From Cryobacterium sp. M96 (lineage in GTDB: Bacteria > Actinomycetota > Actinomycetes > Actinomycetales > Microbacteriaceae): a stretch of 64,000 nt of DNA. Under the pieces are notes generated by a model that was not told the DNA's origin, did not search any database, and saw only the letters and a list, made by a program, of their open reading frames with translations. A program made the position numbers and the translations under genes. Below, piece by piece: positions 53,831 to 62,837 of this stretch (positions are counted from its first letter, which is position 1; each line of letters begins with the position of its first letter). The stretch is taken from contig NZ_PJJS01000052.1 of the NCBI RefSeq assembly GCF_002929845.1, positions 124,001 to 188,000 on the forward strand. The letters are read 5' to 3'.

Positions 53831-54034
53831 ATGGCAACAGGTACCGTGAAATGGTTCAACGCTGAAAAGGGCTTCGGCTTCATCGCTCCCGACGACGGAA
53901 GCGCCGACGTGTTCGCGCACTACTCCGCGATCGCATCGAACGGCTACAAGTCGCTCGACGAGAACCAGAAGGTCGAGTTCGAGGTAACCCAGGGCCCGAA
54001 GGGTCCTCAGGCCGAGAACATCCGCGCCCTCTAA
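53831..54034 (+). CDS. cold-shock protein, CspA family
   Basis: A 67-residue five-strand OB-fold RNA chaperone. RNP1 appears as KGFGFI, RNP2 as VFAHYSAI, and the N-terminus [11 protein letters not shown] is canonical. It binds single-stranded RNA and melts structure, at low temperature or as a general factor. It is monocistronic, with a long upstream leader and a very strong stem-loop 59 bases after its stop. Confidence 0.96.
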   Translation: MATGTVKWFNAEKGFGFIAPDDGSADVFAHYSAIASNGYKSLDENQKVEFEVTQGPKGPQAENIRAL

Positions 54035-54092
54035 GGTTCGCAACTGCTCAACTAGCGAGGCGGCTTTTCGAGTCGCGTAGCCCACGAGCTTC

Positions 54093-54124
54093 GACAACGC
54101 CCCTGCTTCGGCAGGGGCGTTGTC
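54093..54124. terminator. perfect 14-bp stem with TTCG loop after the cold-shock gene
   Basis: GACAACGCCCCTGC, TTCG, GCAGGGGCGTTGTC. It lies between the convergent 3' ends of the cold-shock and Lrp-type genes and could serve both strands. No T-run is present. Confidence 0.75.
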
Positions 54125-54137
54125 TGCGTTAAGCTCA

Positions 54138-54617
54138 CTATTTGACGAGGTCCTGCCAGCCGTCACCGTCGACGTACTCGAAGATAAGGTTAGTCTCGGT
54201 GTGCGCAACCGCCGGATGCTCCGCCAGATGCTGCAGGACGAAGTCACGCAGGTCCGACGCGTCCGCCGCGGCCACGTGCAGCAGATAGTCGTCGGCGCCG
54301 GCGGTGTGGAACAGGCCGATCACCCCGGGCCAGTGCGGCGCCGCCGCCCGGAACGCGTCGATCTGCACGCGGGCGTGCTTGACCAGACGAACCGAGATCA
54401 ACGCCTGCAGGGACGCGCCCAGCGCGGCCAGGTCGATATTCGCGCGATAGCCTCGGATGTGCCCCAGCTGCTGCAGCCGGCGCAGGCGCAGCGACACGGT
54501 CGACTCGGCGACGCCGATCTCCGCGGCCAGCGCCGCACCGGAGGCACGGGCGTTGACGGACAGCGCACGCAGGAGCGCCCGGTCGACCCGGTCGATTTCG
54601 GCTTTCTTCGGTTCCAT
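54138..54617 (-). CDS. Lrp/AsnC family transcriptional regulator
   Basis: A 159-residue regulator. The N-terminal winged helix-turn-helix is ALSVNARASGAALAAEIGVA with ESTVSLRLRRLQQLG, and the C-terminal RAM ligand domain includes IGLFHTAGADDYLLHVAAAD. Ligands are typically amino acids. It is divergent from the transsulfuration enzyme 106 bases away, which it likely controls. Confidence 0.92.
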   Translation of the reverse strand: MEPKKAEIDRVDRALLRALSVNARASGAALAAEIGVAESTVSLRLRRLQQLGHIRGYRANIDLAALGASLQALISVRLVKHARVQIDAFRAAAPHWPGVIGLFHTAGADDYLLHVAAADASDLRDFVLQHLAEHPAVAHTETNLIFEYVDGDGWQDLVK

Positions 54618-54723
54618 CGGCCTACTCTTTCTTCCGTGAGCAGTTTATGCGAAAGCTTTCGCTGATTCGCAAGGGTCTGCAGGGATGATTGCGCCGTGCG
54701 GCAGAATCTGTTTGTGTCTGTGC

Positions 54724-56022
54724 ATGACGCCAACGCTTCCGCTGCCGCCCCTGCCTCCCCGCGGACCTGCCCTGCGGCCATCGGCCCCGCACCCGGACAC
54801 GGTTGCCGTGCACGGCGGGATGGCCGGGCTGACAGCGGCCGGTTCGCATGTGCCCGTGATCGACCTCTCCACGACCAATCCGCTGGCGGGAGTCGAGTGC
54901 GGCGGGGACTCCTACGAGAACCTCGCCACCGGAGGTACGATCCGCGAGGGCGATTCCGCGGTGTACCAGCGACTCTGGCAGCCCGGAGTCGCCCGGTTCG
55001 AAACGGCGCTGTCGGCCCTGGAGGGCACCGAGGGCACCGTCGCCTTCGCGAGCGGAATGGCCGCGCTGGCGGCCGTGCTGATCGCATCCGTGGCCGGCGG
55101 CACGCCCCACGTGGTGGCCCTCCGGCCGATCTACGGCGGTACCGACCATGTGCTCGCCACCGGGCTGCTCGGTACGACTGTGTCGTGGGTCGATCCCGAC
55201 GGGGTTGCCCAGGCAATCCGGCCGGACACCGGGCTGGTCATTCTGGAGTCCCCAGCGAACCCGACGCTGGCGCTGACCGACATCCGTGCCGTGGTCGCGG
55301 CGGCCGGCAGCGTGCCGGTGCTGGTCGACAACACGTTCGCCACCCCGGTGCTTCAGCGCCCGGTCGATTCGGGCGCCACGCTGGTGCTGCACAGTGCGAC
55401 CAAATTCCTGGGCGGCCACGGAGACGTGATGGGCGGCACGGTCTCCGGCCCCGAGCACTGGATGGTGCGCCTGCGCCAGGTGCGGGCCCTGACCGGCGGT
55501 GTGCTGCATCCGTTCGCCGCGTATCTGCTGCACCGGGGGCTGCGCACGCTGCCGGTGCGTGTGCGCGCCCAACAAGCAACCGCCGGCGCCGTCGCGGAGC
55601 GCCTCGCGGGTCACCCCGCACTGGCCCGGGTACTATACCCAGGGCTGCCCGGGCAGGACCCGCTGGGGCTTTTGGGCCGTCAGGCGAACGGGGCCGGGTC
55701 TATCATCGCCCTCGACCTCGCGGGTGGTTTCGATGCGGCCGTGCGCTTCACCGAGGCTTGCACGCTGATCACGCACGCGGTCTCCCTCGGCGGCGTGGAC
55801 TCGCTCGTGCAGCATCCGGCCTCCCTGACCCACCGCCCGGTCGAGGCCGGCGCCCGGCCCGGTGCCGGGATCGTGCGCCTTTCGATCGGCCTCGAGCACG
55901 TCGACGACCTGCTCGCCGACATCCTCGCCGCCTTGGACGTAGTGACGGACGTCACTCCCGACGGGGCGAAGGTCGTGGTGCCGAACACCGCGGCCGCCGA
56001 ACCCCAGGACGCCGTCGCCTGA
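54724..56022 (+). CDS. cystathionine gamma-synthase/lyase family PLP enzyme
   Basis: A 432-residue PLP enzyme of the Cys/Met metabolism family. FASGMAALAAVL and YGGTDHVL hold phosphate and ring contacts, LVDNTFATPVLQRP includes the Asp that pairs with the pyridine nitrogen, and LHSATKFLGGHGDVMGG contains the Schiff-base Lys. The C-terminal SLGGVDSLVQHPASLTH and GIVRLSIGLEHVDDLLADI are conserved. Whether it acts as synthase, gamma-lyase or methionine gamma-lyase cannot be decided by eye. The ATG at 54724 leaves a proline-rich start; longer forms lack similarity. Confidence 0.88.
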   Translation: MTPTLPLPPLPPRGPALRPSAPHPDTVAVHGGMAGLTAAGSHVPVIDLSTTNPLAGVECGGDSYENLATGGTIREGDSAVYQRLWQPGVARFETALSALEGTEGTVAFASGMAALAAVLIASVAGGTPHVVALRPIYGGTDHVLATGLLGTTVSWVDPDGVAQAIRPDTGLVILESPANPTLALTDIRAVVAAAGSVPVLVDNTFATPVLQRPVDSGATLVLHSATKFLGGHGDVMGGTVSGPEHWMVRLRQVRALTGGVLHPFAAYLLHRGLRTLPVRVRAQQATAGAVAERLAGHPALARVLYPGLPGQDPLGLLGRQANGAGSIIALDLAGGFDAAVRFTEACTLITHAVSLGGVDSLVQHPASLTHRPVEAGARPGAGIVRLSIGLEHVDDLLADILAALDVVTDVTPDGAKVVVPNTAAAEPQDAVA

Positions 56023-56111
56023 GAGGCCGATTCGGTCGAGAGTAGCCGTTCAGCGGGTCGCTCCCGCCCGGAACGGGCACCCGCGACGCTCAGATGCGGT
56101 TCCGCCGCGGG

Positions 56112-57926
56112 TCAGCTGCGGCCGAGGCGGCGGCGGAGCAGGTCGATCCGTTTTTGCAACTGGGTGACGCTGGCCTGTGCGACGGCGGGCCCGCCGCACT
56201 CGCGCCGGAGTTCGGCGTGCACCATGCCGTGGGGTTCGCCGGCGAGCTTCGACCACATGCCCACCAGGCTCGCCAGCAGCGTGCGCTGCTCCTTGAGCGT
56301 GCGATAGAGCGGTGGCGGGTCCACCGGGGCGACCTCGCCGGTGACGGGATCCTTGCGTCGGTCGGTGGAGCGCTTGGCTTGCCGGTGCTGGCGCTGACGC
56401 AGCAGCTCGGAGACCTGCTCAGGCTCGAGCAGACCGGGGATGCCAATGAAGTCGAACTCCTCGTCGGTGCCCGGTTCCGCCAGCTCGCCGAACTCGTCGC
56501 CGTTGAACATCACCATGTCGAAGGTGGCCTGGGAATCGATGGCCTGCCAGGTGAATTCCTCGCCGAGGTCGTCGGAGGCCTTCTCCGACTTGTTGGCGTC
56601 GGCGACCATGGCGTCTTCGGGGTTGTACATGCCGTCGTCGCCGTCGTCGCGGTTGCTGCGGTCGAGGGCGTGGTCGCGCTCCAGCTCGAGCGCGTTGGCC
56701 AGGCTGAGCAGGCTGGGCACATTGGGCAGGAAGATGGACGCCGTCTCACCGCGGCGCCGGGCCCGCACGAACCGGCCGATGGCCTGCGCGAAGAAAAGCG
56801 GTGTGGAGGCGCTGGTCGCGTAGACGCCCACGGCCAGGCGCGGCACGTCGACCCCCTCCGACACCATCCGCACGGCCACCATCCAGCGCGAGGTGTTGTG
56901 CGCGAACTCGTCGATCCGGTCGCTCGACTCCTTCTCATCGGAGAGTACGACGGTCACCGACTCCCCCGAGATCTCCTGCAGGATGGCCGCGTACGCGCGC
57001 GCCATGGTCTGGTCGGTGGCGATGACGAGGCCACCAGCATCCGGGATGCCGTGGCGCACCTGGGTGAGGCGCAAATCGGCGGCGCGCAGCACTGCGGGGA
57101 TCCACTGCCCGGTGGGTTCCAGGGCGGTGCGCCAGGCCTGGGAGGTGATGTCCTTGGTGTTACCCTCGCCGAGTTTGGCTTCCATCTCGTCGCCGGCGCG
57201 GGTGCGCCACTTCATATGCCCGGCGTAGACCATGAACATGACCGGGCGCACGACGCCATCTTCGAGGGCCCGGCCATACCCGTAGTTGTAGTCGCTCTGG
57301 GACAGACGGATGCCGTGCTCGTCGGGCAGGTAACTCACGAACGGGATCGGCGAGGTGTCCGATCGGAACGGGGTGCCGGTGAGCGAGAGGCGGCGGGTGG
57401 CCGGCTCGAACGCCTCCCGGATTGCGTCACCCCAGCTCAGCGCGTCCCCGCCGTGGTGCACCTCGTCCAGGATTACAAGGGTGCGGTTGGACTGGGTCAG
57501 CTGCCGGTGCAGCGCCGCCCGGCTGGCCACCTGGGCGTAGGTGACGGCAACGCCGTGGTAGTGGTTGCCGTAGCGACCGTTGGCGTTCTTGAAGTTGGGG
57601 TCGAGCCGGATGCCCGCCCGCGCCGCGGCATCCGCCCACTGGCGCTTGAGGTGCTCGGTGGGCGCGACCACCGTGATGCTGTCGATCAGTCGGCGGGCCT
57701 TCAGCTCGGCGGCGAGCCGCAGGGCGAAGGTGGTCTTGCCGGCGCCCGGCGTCGCCGCGGCGAGGAAATCACGCGGCTGGTGCACGAAATACGCTTCCAG
57801 CGCTTCCGCCTGCCAGGCCCGCAATTTGCCGGCCGTGCCCCACGCGGCACGCTCCGGGAACGAAGGCGAGAGATGCTCGGCTGCACTCGTCCCCTGGGCA
57901 GGACCGAAAGGGGGTGGAGTATTCAC
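56112..57926 (-). CDS. DEAD/DEAH box superfamily 2 helicase
   Basis: A 604-residue superfamily 2 protein. Motif I is ATPGAGKTTFALRLA, motif Ia VVAPTEHLKRQW, motif II DEVHHGGD, motif III LSLTGTPFRSD, and the second RecA domain has VRMVSEGVDVPRLAVGVYAT and AIGRFVRARRRGE (motif VI). The C-terminal 130 residues are charged and helical. It resembles the ResIII/UvrB-type helicases found singly in actinobacteria; no methyltransferase or nuclease gene is adjacent, so this is not an obvious restriction system. The start is GTG at 57926; the opposite gene starts 57 bases beyond. Confidence 0.88.
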   Translation of the reverse strand: MNTPPPFGPAQGTSAAEHLSPSFPERAAWGTAGKLRAWQAEALEAYFVHQPRDFLAAATPGAGKTTFALRLAAELKARRLIDSITVVAPTEHLKRQWADAAARAGIRLDPNFKNANGRYGNHYHGVAVTYAQVASRAALHRQLTQSNRTLVILDEVHHGGDALSWGDAIREAFEPATRRLSLTGTPFRSDTSPIPFVSYLPDEHGIRLSQSDYNYGYGRALEDGVVRPVMFMVYAGHMKWRTRAGDEMEAKLGEGNTKDITSQAWRTALEPTGQWIPAVLRAADLRLTQVRHGIPDAGGLVIATDQTMARAYAAILQEISGESVTVVLSDEKESSDRIDEFAHNTSRWMVAVRMVSEGVDVPRLAVGVYATSASTPLFFAQAIGRFVRARRRGETASIFLPNVPSLLSLANALELERDHALDRSNRDDGDDGMYNPEDAMVADANKSEKASDDLGEEFTWQAIDSQATFDMVMFNGDEFGELAEPGTDEEFDFIGIPGLLEPEQVSELLRQRQHRQAKRSTDRRKDPVTGEVAPVDPPPLYRTLKEQRTLLASLVGMWSKLAGEPHGMVHAELRRECGGPAVAQASVTQLQKRIDLLRRRLGRS

Positions 57927-57982
57927 GTCATACGAACTTACCCGGTGAACGGACTGCCGTGATGCGGGGGGAGAATGGAGCA

Positions 57983-58771
57983 ATGACGACGCCGATGCAT
58001 CCGTGGTCCCGCTATGTCGCCCTCGGGGACTCCTTCACCGAGGGGGTGGGTGATCCCGAGCCGACGAGTCCGGGTGGGAACCGGGGCTGGTCGGACCGGG
58101 TCGCTGAGGTGCTCAGCCAGGGCACACCGGACTTCGCCTACGCGAACCTCGCCGTGCGGGGCAAGCTGATCCGCCAGATCAGCGTGGAACAGGTGGAGAC
58201 GGCGCTTGCGCTGCATCCGGATCTGATCACCTTCTCCGGGGGCGGCAACGACGTACTCCGGCCGGGATCCGACCCCGACCTCATCGCCGCCCGGGTCGAG
58301 GAGCAGGTGCTCCGGCTGAGTCGCGATAACGCCACCATCGTGCTGTTTACGGGCGCCGATGTGGGCTTCTCCCCCGTTTTCCGTGGTATTCGGGGCAAGA
58401 TCGCGATCTATAACGAGAACCTGCGCGCGGTCGCGACGAAGTATGACTGTGTCGTCGCCGACCTCTGGTCGCTGACCGAGATTCAAGATGCCGGCATGTG
58501 GTCTGCGGACCGGCTGCACCTGAACGCCCTCGGCCACCATACCGTCGCCCGGATGGTGCTTTCCGATCTCAACGTGCCCAATGCCCTCGAACCCCGGAAG
58601 CCCGAGCCAATGCCAGGGCGCACCTTCCGGGAGGCCCGCACGGAGGACATGCAGTGGGCGCGGGAGTACCTGTTGCCGTGGGTTCTGCGCCGTATCCGGC
58701 ACCAGTCCTCCGGCGACCACGTGCTGCCCAAGCGCCCAGATGCCCGGCCGTTCAGCCAGCCCCGGCACTAG
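57983..58771 (+). CDS. SGNH/GDSL-family hydrolase
   Basis: A 262-residue esterase-type enzyme without signal peptide. Block I YVALGDSFTEGVGD carries the nucleophile Ser, ANLAVRGKLI the Gly block, TFSGGGNDVLRPG the Asn block, and SADRLHLNALGHHTVA the Asp-His of the catalytic triad. The C-terminus extends about 50 residues past the core with a Trp/Arg-rich helix (MQWAREYLLPWVLRRI). The start at ATG 57983 is chosen because the shared Ser block then lies 15 residues in. Confidence 0.9.
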   Translation: MTTPMHPWSRYVALGDSFTEGVGDPEPTSPGGNRGWSDRVAEVLSQGTPDFAYANLAVRGKLIRQISVEQVETALALHPDLITFSGGGNDVLRPGSDPDLIAARVEEQVLRLSRDNATIVLFTGADVGFSPVFRGIRGKIAIYNENLRAVATKYDCVVADLWSLTEIQDAGMWSADRLHLNALGHHTVARMVLSDLNVPNALEPRKPEPMPGRTFREARTEDMQWAREYLLPWVLRRIRHQSSGDHVLPKRPDARPFSQPRH

Positions 58772-58820
58772 ACCGGCTCGGCGGCGGCGAGCCCGCGCCG
58801 CCCGGCGTCCGGCCGACGGT

Positions 58821-58858
58821 GTCCGGTCACCAGCGTCCGGTCACCAGCGTCCGGTGTC
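58821..58858. repeat. short tandem repeat, 14-base unit
   Basis: GTCCGGTCACCAGC occurs twice in direct succession (58821-58834, 58835-58848), then a partial third GTCCGGTGTC. It ends exactly where palindromic element copy C begins. Confidence 0.8.
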
Positions 58859-58861
58859 GAA

Positions 58862-58942
58862 CCAATTCGACGGAGATTCTGGCGAAAATGCGGGTTTCCG
58901 ATTGATTACGGCCGAGTTTGAGAAAAAACTCCGTCGAATTCG
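58862..58942. repeat. dispersed 81-nt palindromic element, copy C
   Basis: The left arm CCAATTCGACGGAGATTCT (58862-58880) differs by one base from the arm of copies A and B. The right arm (58924-58942) differs at two places. The distance between arms is 43 bases again. Outer bases TCGAAC and GTTCGGG mirror those of copy B in opposite order, so C lies inverted with respect to B. It is between the convergent SGNH hydrolase and carboxypeptidase genes. Confidence 0.85.
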
Positions 58943-59021
58943 TTCGGGCAACGGGGCTACGGGGCGGAGCGCGAGAGGTGGGCCTGAACCCGACAGGCGC
59001 TGCTTCGGATCCGGCCGGAAA

Positions 59022-59130
59022 TGTGGCTAACTCAGGAGATCCGACCGGCTGGGGCGGGCATCGTCACCGGTTCGGCACTGGTCCGCAGTGGCCGGTGAGT
59101 GCAGGCGACGGATGTCCTGAGTTGGCCACA
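59022..59130. repeat. long inverted repeat, single copy
   Basis: 22 bases at 59022-59043 (core AACTCAGGA between TGTGGC and ATCCG) match the reverse complement of 59109-59130 at 20 of 22 positions, separated by 65 bases. It is unrelated in sequence to the 81-nt element just upstream. The whole 58772-59160 gap is made of these repeats and holds no gene. Confidence 0.7.
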
Positions 59131-59160
59131 CGCGCGGGCTCGGCCCGGCCTCACGTGCGA

Positions 59161-60393
59161 CTAGCCCGCGGCCAGCTCGGCCGGGTGGGTGAAGCGCCAG
59201 GCGGCACCCGGGTCGGTCAGCTCGCGCTCGAGCACCAGCGGCACGCTCACCGTGGTCTCCCCCACCTGGAAGTCGATCGCACCGGCCGAGTCGCCGACCT
59301 CCCCGAGGGTGACCGGGCGCGCCGCCGGAACGGCCGTGATGGGCGTGTCCGACCAGACCACGGCGAAGGCCGCCTCCGCGGCGACCGCCCGACTCTTCTG
59401 CCCCCACTGGGTGGCGTAAGTCGCGTAGGCGGCACCCTTGTCGGCCAGGCTTACCGCGCGGAAACCGGGTTCGACGCTGTCGAGCAGGTCCACGATCGAC
59501 GCATTCAGCTCGGGATGAGTGTCGCCGCCGAGCATGACGCCGACCAGGGTGATGGTCTCGCCGCCGACCGTGAAGTCGGCCGAGTACAGGAGGCAGGCGC
59601 CTGCCTCGTCCGTGGTTCCGGTCTTCATCCCGGTGACACCGTTGGAGCCGAGGAGCTTGTTGGTGTTGGTTACCGTGCCGACGGTCGGCAGGTCGGACGT
59701 CTCCATGGACACGATCTCGGCCAGGACGGAGTCGGCCAAAACAAGCTTGCCGATCTTGACCAGGTCGCCCGGACTGCTCACGCTGGCCGGCGACAGCCCA
59801 CTGGTGTCGGCCACCGCGGTGTCGGTCAGACCGTTCGCGGCCAGCCAGGTTTCGGCCTCCGCCAGGTAGGCATCCACGGAACCGAATGCCCAGATCGCCA
59901 GTGAAATGCTGTAGTTGTTCGCGGAGGGCAGGAGCATGGCCTCGAAGGCCTCACGCTGGCTGAGCACCATGCCGGCGGACACGGGCGCGACCGAGCCGTC
60001 CTCGGCCAGCACGTCGTAGTAGATGTCGACGTCGTCGTCGGTGAACCGGATGTCCGGGCCGGGCTCGTTCAGGCTCAGGGGTTTCTCCTCGAGCAGCACG
60101 AGTGCGGTGACCATCTTCGTGATGCTCGCGATCGGCATCGATTCCTGGTCGCCGGTGGAACCGAGCAGCCCCGGGTAGCCGACCGCACCGATGGCGCCCG
60201 CACCGGCATCCGGCCAGATCAGCTCGGCGGCCGGCTGGGTGAGCGCGGCCGGTTCGATCAGTTCGACGGCCGCGGCCGGCACCGGGGCCAGCCCCGTGCC
60301 GGCCAGGTAGCCGACCCCGCCCAGGGTGAGAACCAGTGCCGCCGCGAAGGCAACCCGACGGCGAAGGAACGTTTGGCGTCGGGTCAGTGGCAT
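59161..60393 (-). CDS. D-alanyl-D-alanine carboxypeptidase (penicillin-binding protein, S11 type)
   Basis: A 410-residue serine peptidase that trims peptidoglycan stem peptides. The N-terminal signal or anchor is RRVAFAAALVLTLGGVGYLAG. The three active-site boxes are present: SITK in IASITKMVTALVLL, SxN as LLPSANNYSISLA, and KTG in GMKTGTTDEAG. The C-terminal ~100 residues look like the PBP5-type tail domain. No C-terminal membrane helix is evident, so anchoring would be by the uncleaved N-terminal helix if at all. Confidence 0.92.
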   Translation of the reverse strand: MPLTRRQTFLRRRVAFAAALVLTLGGVGYLAGTGLAPVPAAAVELIEPAALTQPAAELIWPDAGAGAIGAVGYPGLLGSTGDQESMPIASITKMVTALVLLEEKPLSLNEPGPDIRFTDDDVDIYYDVLAEDGSVAPVSAGMVLSQREAFEAMLLPSANNYSISLAIWAFGSVDAYLAEAETWLAANGLTDTAVADTSGLSPASVSSPGDLVKIGKLVLADSVLAEIVSMETSDLPTVGTVTNTNKLLGSNGVTGMKTGTTDEAGACLLYSADFTVGGETITLVGVMLGGDTHPELNASIVDLLDSVEPGFRAVSLADKGAAYATYATQWGQKSRAVAAEAAFAVVWSDTPITAVPAARPVTLGEVGDSAGAIDFQVGETTVSVPLVLERELTDPGAAWRFTHPAELAAG

Positions 60394-60419
60394 CCGACGA
60401 CTCTACCAAGCGCCCGCGT

Positions 60420-61223
60420 TCAGACGCGCAGAGCGTACAGCGCGACGGCGCTGGCCGAGGCCACATTGAGCGAGTCGACGCCGTGGAGCATGGGGATCGT
60501 CACGACGGTGTCGGCGGCCGAGAGAGCCTGGGTGCTGAGCCCATCGCCCTCGGCGCCGAGAATCAGGGCCAGCCGTTCCGGCGCGTTCCCGGCGAACTGC
60601 GGGAGGCTGACAGCGTCGTCGGACAGTGCCAGGGCCGCGAGGTGAAAACCGGCCCCGTGCAGCATCGGGGCGGCCTCGCTCCATTCCGGCAGTCGGGTCC
60701 ACGGCACCTGAAGCACCGTGCCCATGCTCACCCGCACACTGCGCCGGTAGAGCGGGTCTGCGCAGCGCGGCGTGATCAGGACGGCGTCCGCGCCGAGACC
60801 GGCGACCGAGCGGAAAATGGCGCCCACGTTGGTATGGTCCACGATGTCCTCGAGGATCACAATGCGCCGCGCGTCCCGGATCACCTCGTGCACCGGCGCC
60901 AGATCCGGGCGGTGCATCGCCGCCAGCGCACCGCGGTGCAGGTTGTAGCCGGTGAGCCGTTCGAGAACGGATGCCGCGCCGACGTACACGGGCACGTCCG
61001 GCCAGTCCGCGAGCAGCGGCAGCACGTCGGGCAGCCACTGCTGCTGCAGTAGCACGGACCGCGGGCGGTGGCCGGCCGCGAGGGCTCGGGTGATGACTTT
61101 GCTGGACTCGGCGATGTACAGCCCGCCGGCCGGTTCGGAGACACGGCGGAGCGCGACATCTGTCAAGCGCGAGTAGTCGGCGAGACCGGGCAGGTCAAGG
61201 TTTTCGATGGGGACGATCTGCAC
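60420..61223 (-). CDS. TrmH/SpoU family RNA methyltransferase
   Basis: A 267-residue SPOUT enzyme that 2'-O-methylates RNA. The N-terminal substrate-binding part has GLYIAESSKVITRALAAGH. The knotted domain contains VILEDIVDHTNVGAIFRSVAG, then LILGAEGDGLS, and VTIPMLHGVDSLNVASASAVALY, which together form the SAM-binding trefoil knot. Which rRNA or tRNA is the target is not known. Confidence 0.92.
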   Translation of the reverse strand: MQIVPIENLDLPGLADYSRLTDVALRRVSEPAGGLYIAESSKVITRALAAGHRPRSVLLQQQWLPDVLPLLADWPDVPVYVGAASVLERLTGYNLHRGALAAMHRPDLAPVHEVIRDARRIVILEDIVDHTNVGAIFRSVAGLGADAVLITPRCADPLYRRSVRVSMGTVLQVPWTRLPEWSEAAPMLHGAGFHLAALALSDDAVSLPQFAGNAPERLALILGAEGDGLSTQALSAADTVVTIPMLHGVDSLNVASASAVALYALRV

Positions 61224-61324
61224 AGCGGGACGCCTTTCACGGGGATGATCCGTCCAGCCTGCCAGTTCCCTCCCCCAGTCGAAAACCGGCGAGTTTAGAC
61301 TCGGTGTACACAGGATGGAGCTCC

Positions 61325-62185
61325 ATGACCACCGAAACGCTTCCGGTCGCCATCGGCGCCGCTGCCGCCGCTCTGGATGCCGTGGCCGAGGTGCTCCGCG
61401 GTCGCCACATCGCGGTGCTGACCGGAGCCGGTCTGAGCACCGATTCCGGCATTCCCGATTACCGTGGGAAGGGTGCCCCCGTGCGCACCCCGATGAACTT
61501 TCAGACCTTCGTCGGCGACGAGCGGGCGCGCAAGCGTTATTGGGCCGGCAGCCACCTCGGCTGGCACCGGTTCCGCTCTGCGGAGCCCAACCTCGGGCAC
61601 CGGTCCCTCGCCCGGCTGGAGCAGAGCGGACTGATCAGCGGGGTCATCACGCAGAACGTGGACGGCCTGCACACCCGCGCCGGGTCGCGGCACGTCGTGG
61701 ACCTGCACGGGTCGTTGGACCTCGTCGTCTGCCTGGACTGCGGTCAGGCATTCGGCCGCGACAGTGTGGCCGCGCGCCTCGAAGCGGCCAACCCGACACT
61801 GATGACACCGGGCGACGTGCGCACAGCCCCCGACGGCGATGCGGAGGTGTCCGACATCGACGGTTTCACCATTCCCGACTGCACGGTCTGCGGCGGTATG
61901 CTCAAGCCCAACGTCGTCTTCTTCGGCGAGCTGGTGCCGACGGTGAAGTTCACCGAGGCCACGGCGCTCGTCACCGGTGCGGAGGCCCTGGTCATCGCCG
62001 GCTCGTCCCTGTTTGTGAACTCGGGCATCCGTCTGCTGGAACAGGCCCGGCGCCGCAAGCTGCCGATCGTCGTGATCAACCGCGGCGAGACCAAGGGCGA
62101 CGGCCGGGCACTGCTCAAGCTGGAGGCGGGCACGTCGGAGTCGCTGGCGGGGCTGGCCGACCGCCTCGCCGGCGCACCGGCGTGA
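61325..62185 (+). CDS. NAD-dependent protein deacetylase, Sir2 family
   Basis: A 286-residue sirtuin. GAGLSTDSGIPDYRG binds NAD, TQNVDGLH is the core with the catalytic-site partners, DLHGSLD has the active His, and two Cys pairs (CLDCGQ and CTVCGG) bind structural zinc. NVVFFGELVP follows, then AGSSLFVNSGIRLLEQA. A 50-residue insertion lies between the two Cys pairs. It removes acyl groups from lysine using NAD. The ATG at 61325 has GGAG six bases upstream. Confidence 0.94.
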   Translation: MTTETLPVAIGAAAAALDAVAEVLRGRHIAVLTGAGLSTDSGIPDYRGKGAPVRTPMNFQTFVGDERARKRYWAGSHLGWHRFRSAEPNLGHRSLARLEQSGLISGVITQNVDGLHTRAGSRHVVDLHGSLDLVVCLDCGQAFGRDSVAARLEAANPTLMTPGDVRTAPDGDAEVSDIDGFTIPDCTVCGGMLKPNVVFFGELVPTVKFTEATALVTGAEALVIAGSSLFVNSGIRLLEQARRRKLPIVVINRGETKGDGRALLKLEAGTSESLAGLADRLAGAPA

Positions 62186-62237
62186 AACAGGCCCGGTCCA
62201 CCACCACCCCCACCCCCGCGACAACGGAAACGGCAGG

Positions 62238-62837
62238 ATGACCAGACTTTCGATCGTGCGGCACGGACAGACCGAGTGGAACCTGCACACGCGGATCCAG
62301 GGCAGCACAGACATCCCCCTCAACTCGACCGGCCGGGCGCAGGCCGCCGAGGCAGGCCTGAGGTTGAGATCCCGGCGCTGGGACACCATCGTGACGAGCC
62401 CTCTGGTCCGTGCCTACGAGACGGCCCGGATCATCGCCGGCGAGCTCGGCTTGCCGAGCCCGGAGGTCATTCCGGAGCTCACCGAGCGCCATCACGGCCA
62501 GATCGAGGGACTCACGTTCGCCGAACGACAGCGTCGCTTTCCCGACGACGTGCCCGTTCCCGGCCTCGAGACGCGCCAGGAGGTGCTCGACCGGGTGCTG
62601 CCGGCCTTCGGGCTGCTGGCCGCCGCGCGCCCCGGACAGTCTGTGCTGGTCGTCTGTCACGGCGGGGTGATCGGAACCCTGCTGCGCCATAGCACGGCCG
62701 GGGAACGGCCGCGCCAGAACGAGATCATCGCCAACGGCTCGGTGCACGACTTCGTCTGGCGGGACGGTCGGCTGGGGCTGACGCATTTCGACGCCACCCT
62801 GCGCGGCCGAGCCGAGAACACGCACTACACAGGCTGA
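62238..62837 (+). CDS. histidine phosphatase family protein
   Basis: A 199-residue phosphoglycerate mutase-like phosphatase. LSIVRHGQTEWNLHTRIQG has the phosphorylated His, TSPLVRAYETARI the Arg, ELTERHHGQIEG the Glu and VLVVCHGGVIG the second His. It could act on sugar phosphates or on alpha-ribazole phosphate. It starts 53 bases after the sirtuin. Its 3' end overlaps the convergent glycosyltransferase gene by 13 bases. Confidence 0.92.
   Translation: MTRLSIVRHGQTEWNLHTRIQGSTDIPLNSTGRAQAAEAGLRLRSRRWDTIVTSPLVRAYETARIIAGELGLPSPEVIPELTERHHGQIEGLTFAERQRRFPDDVPVPGLETRQEVLDRVLPAFGLLAAARPGQSVLVVCHGGVIGTLLRHSTAGERPRQNEIIANGSVHDFVWRDGRLGLTHFDATLRGRAENTHYTG

Noticed and set aside
56112-57926. The helicase as part of a restriction or phage-defence system
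   Set aside because: Neighbours are an SGNH hydrolase and a PLP enzyme. No methyltransferase, nuclease or other defence gene is adjacent, and the protein itself shows no nuclease motif.
61295-62389. A 364-codon minus-strand frame opposite the sirtuin gene
   Set aside because: It covers a gene with all sirtuin motifs on the other strand and has no similarity or plausible start signal.
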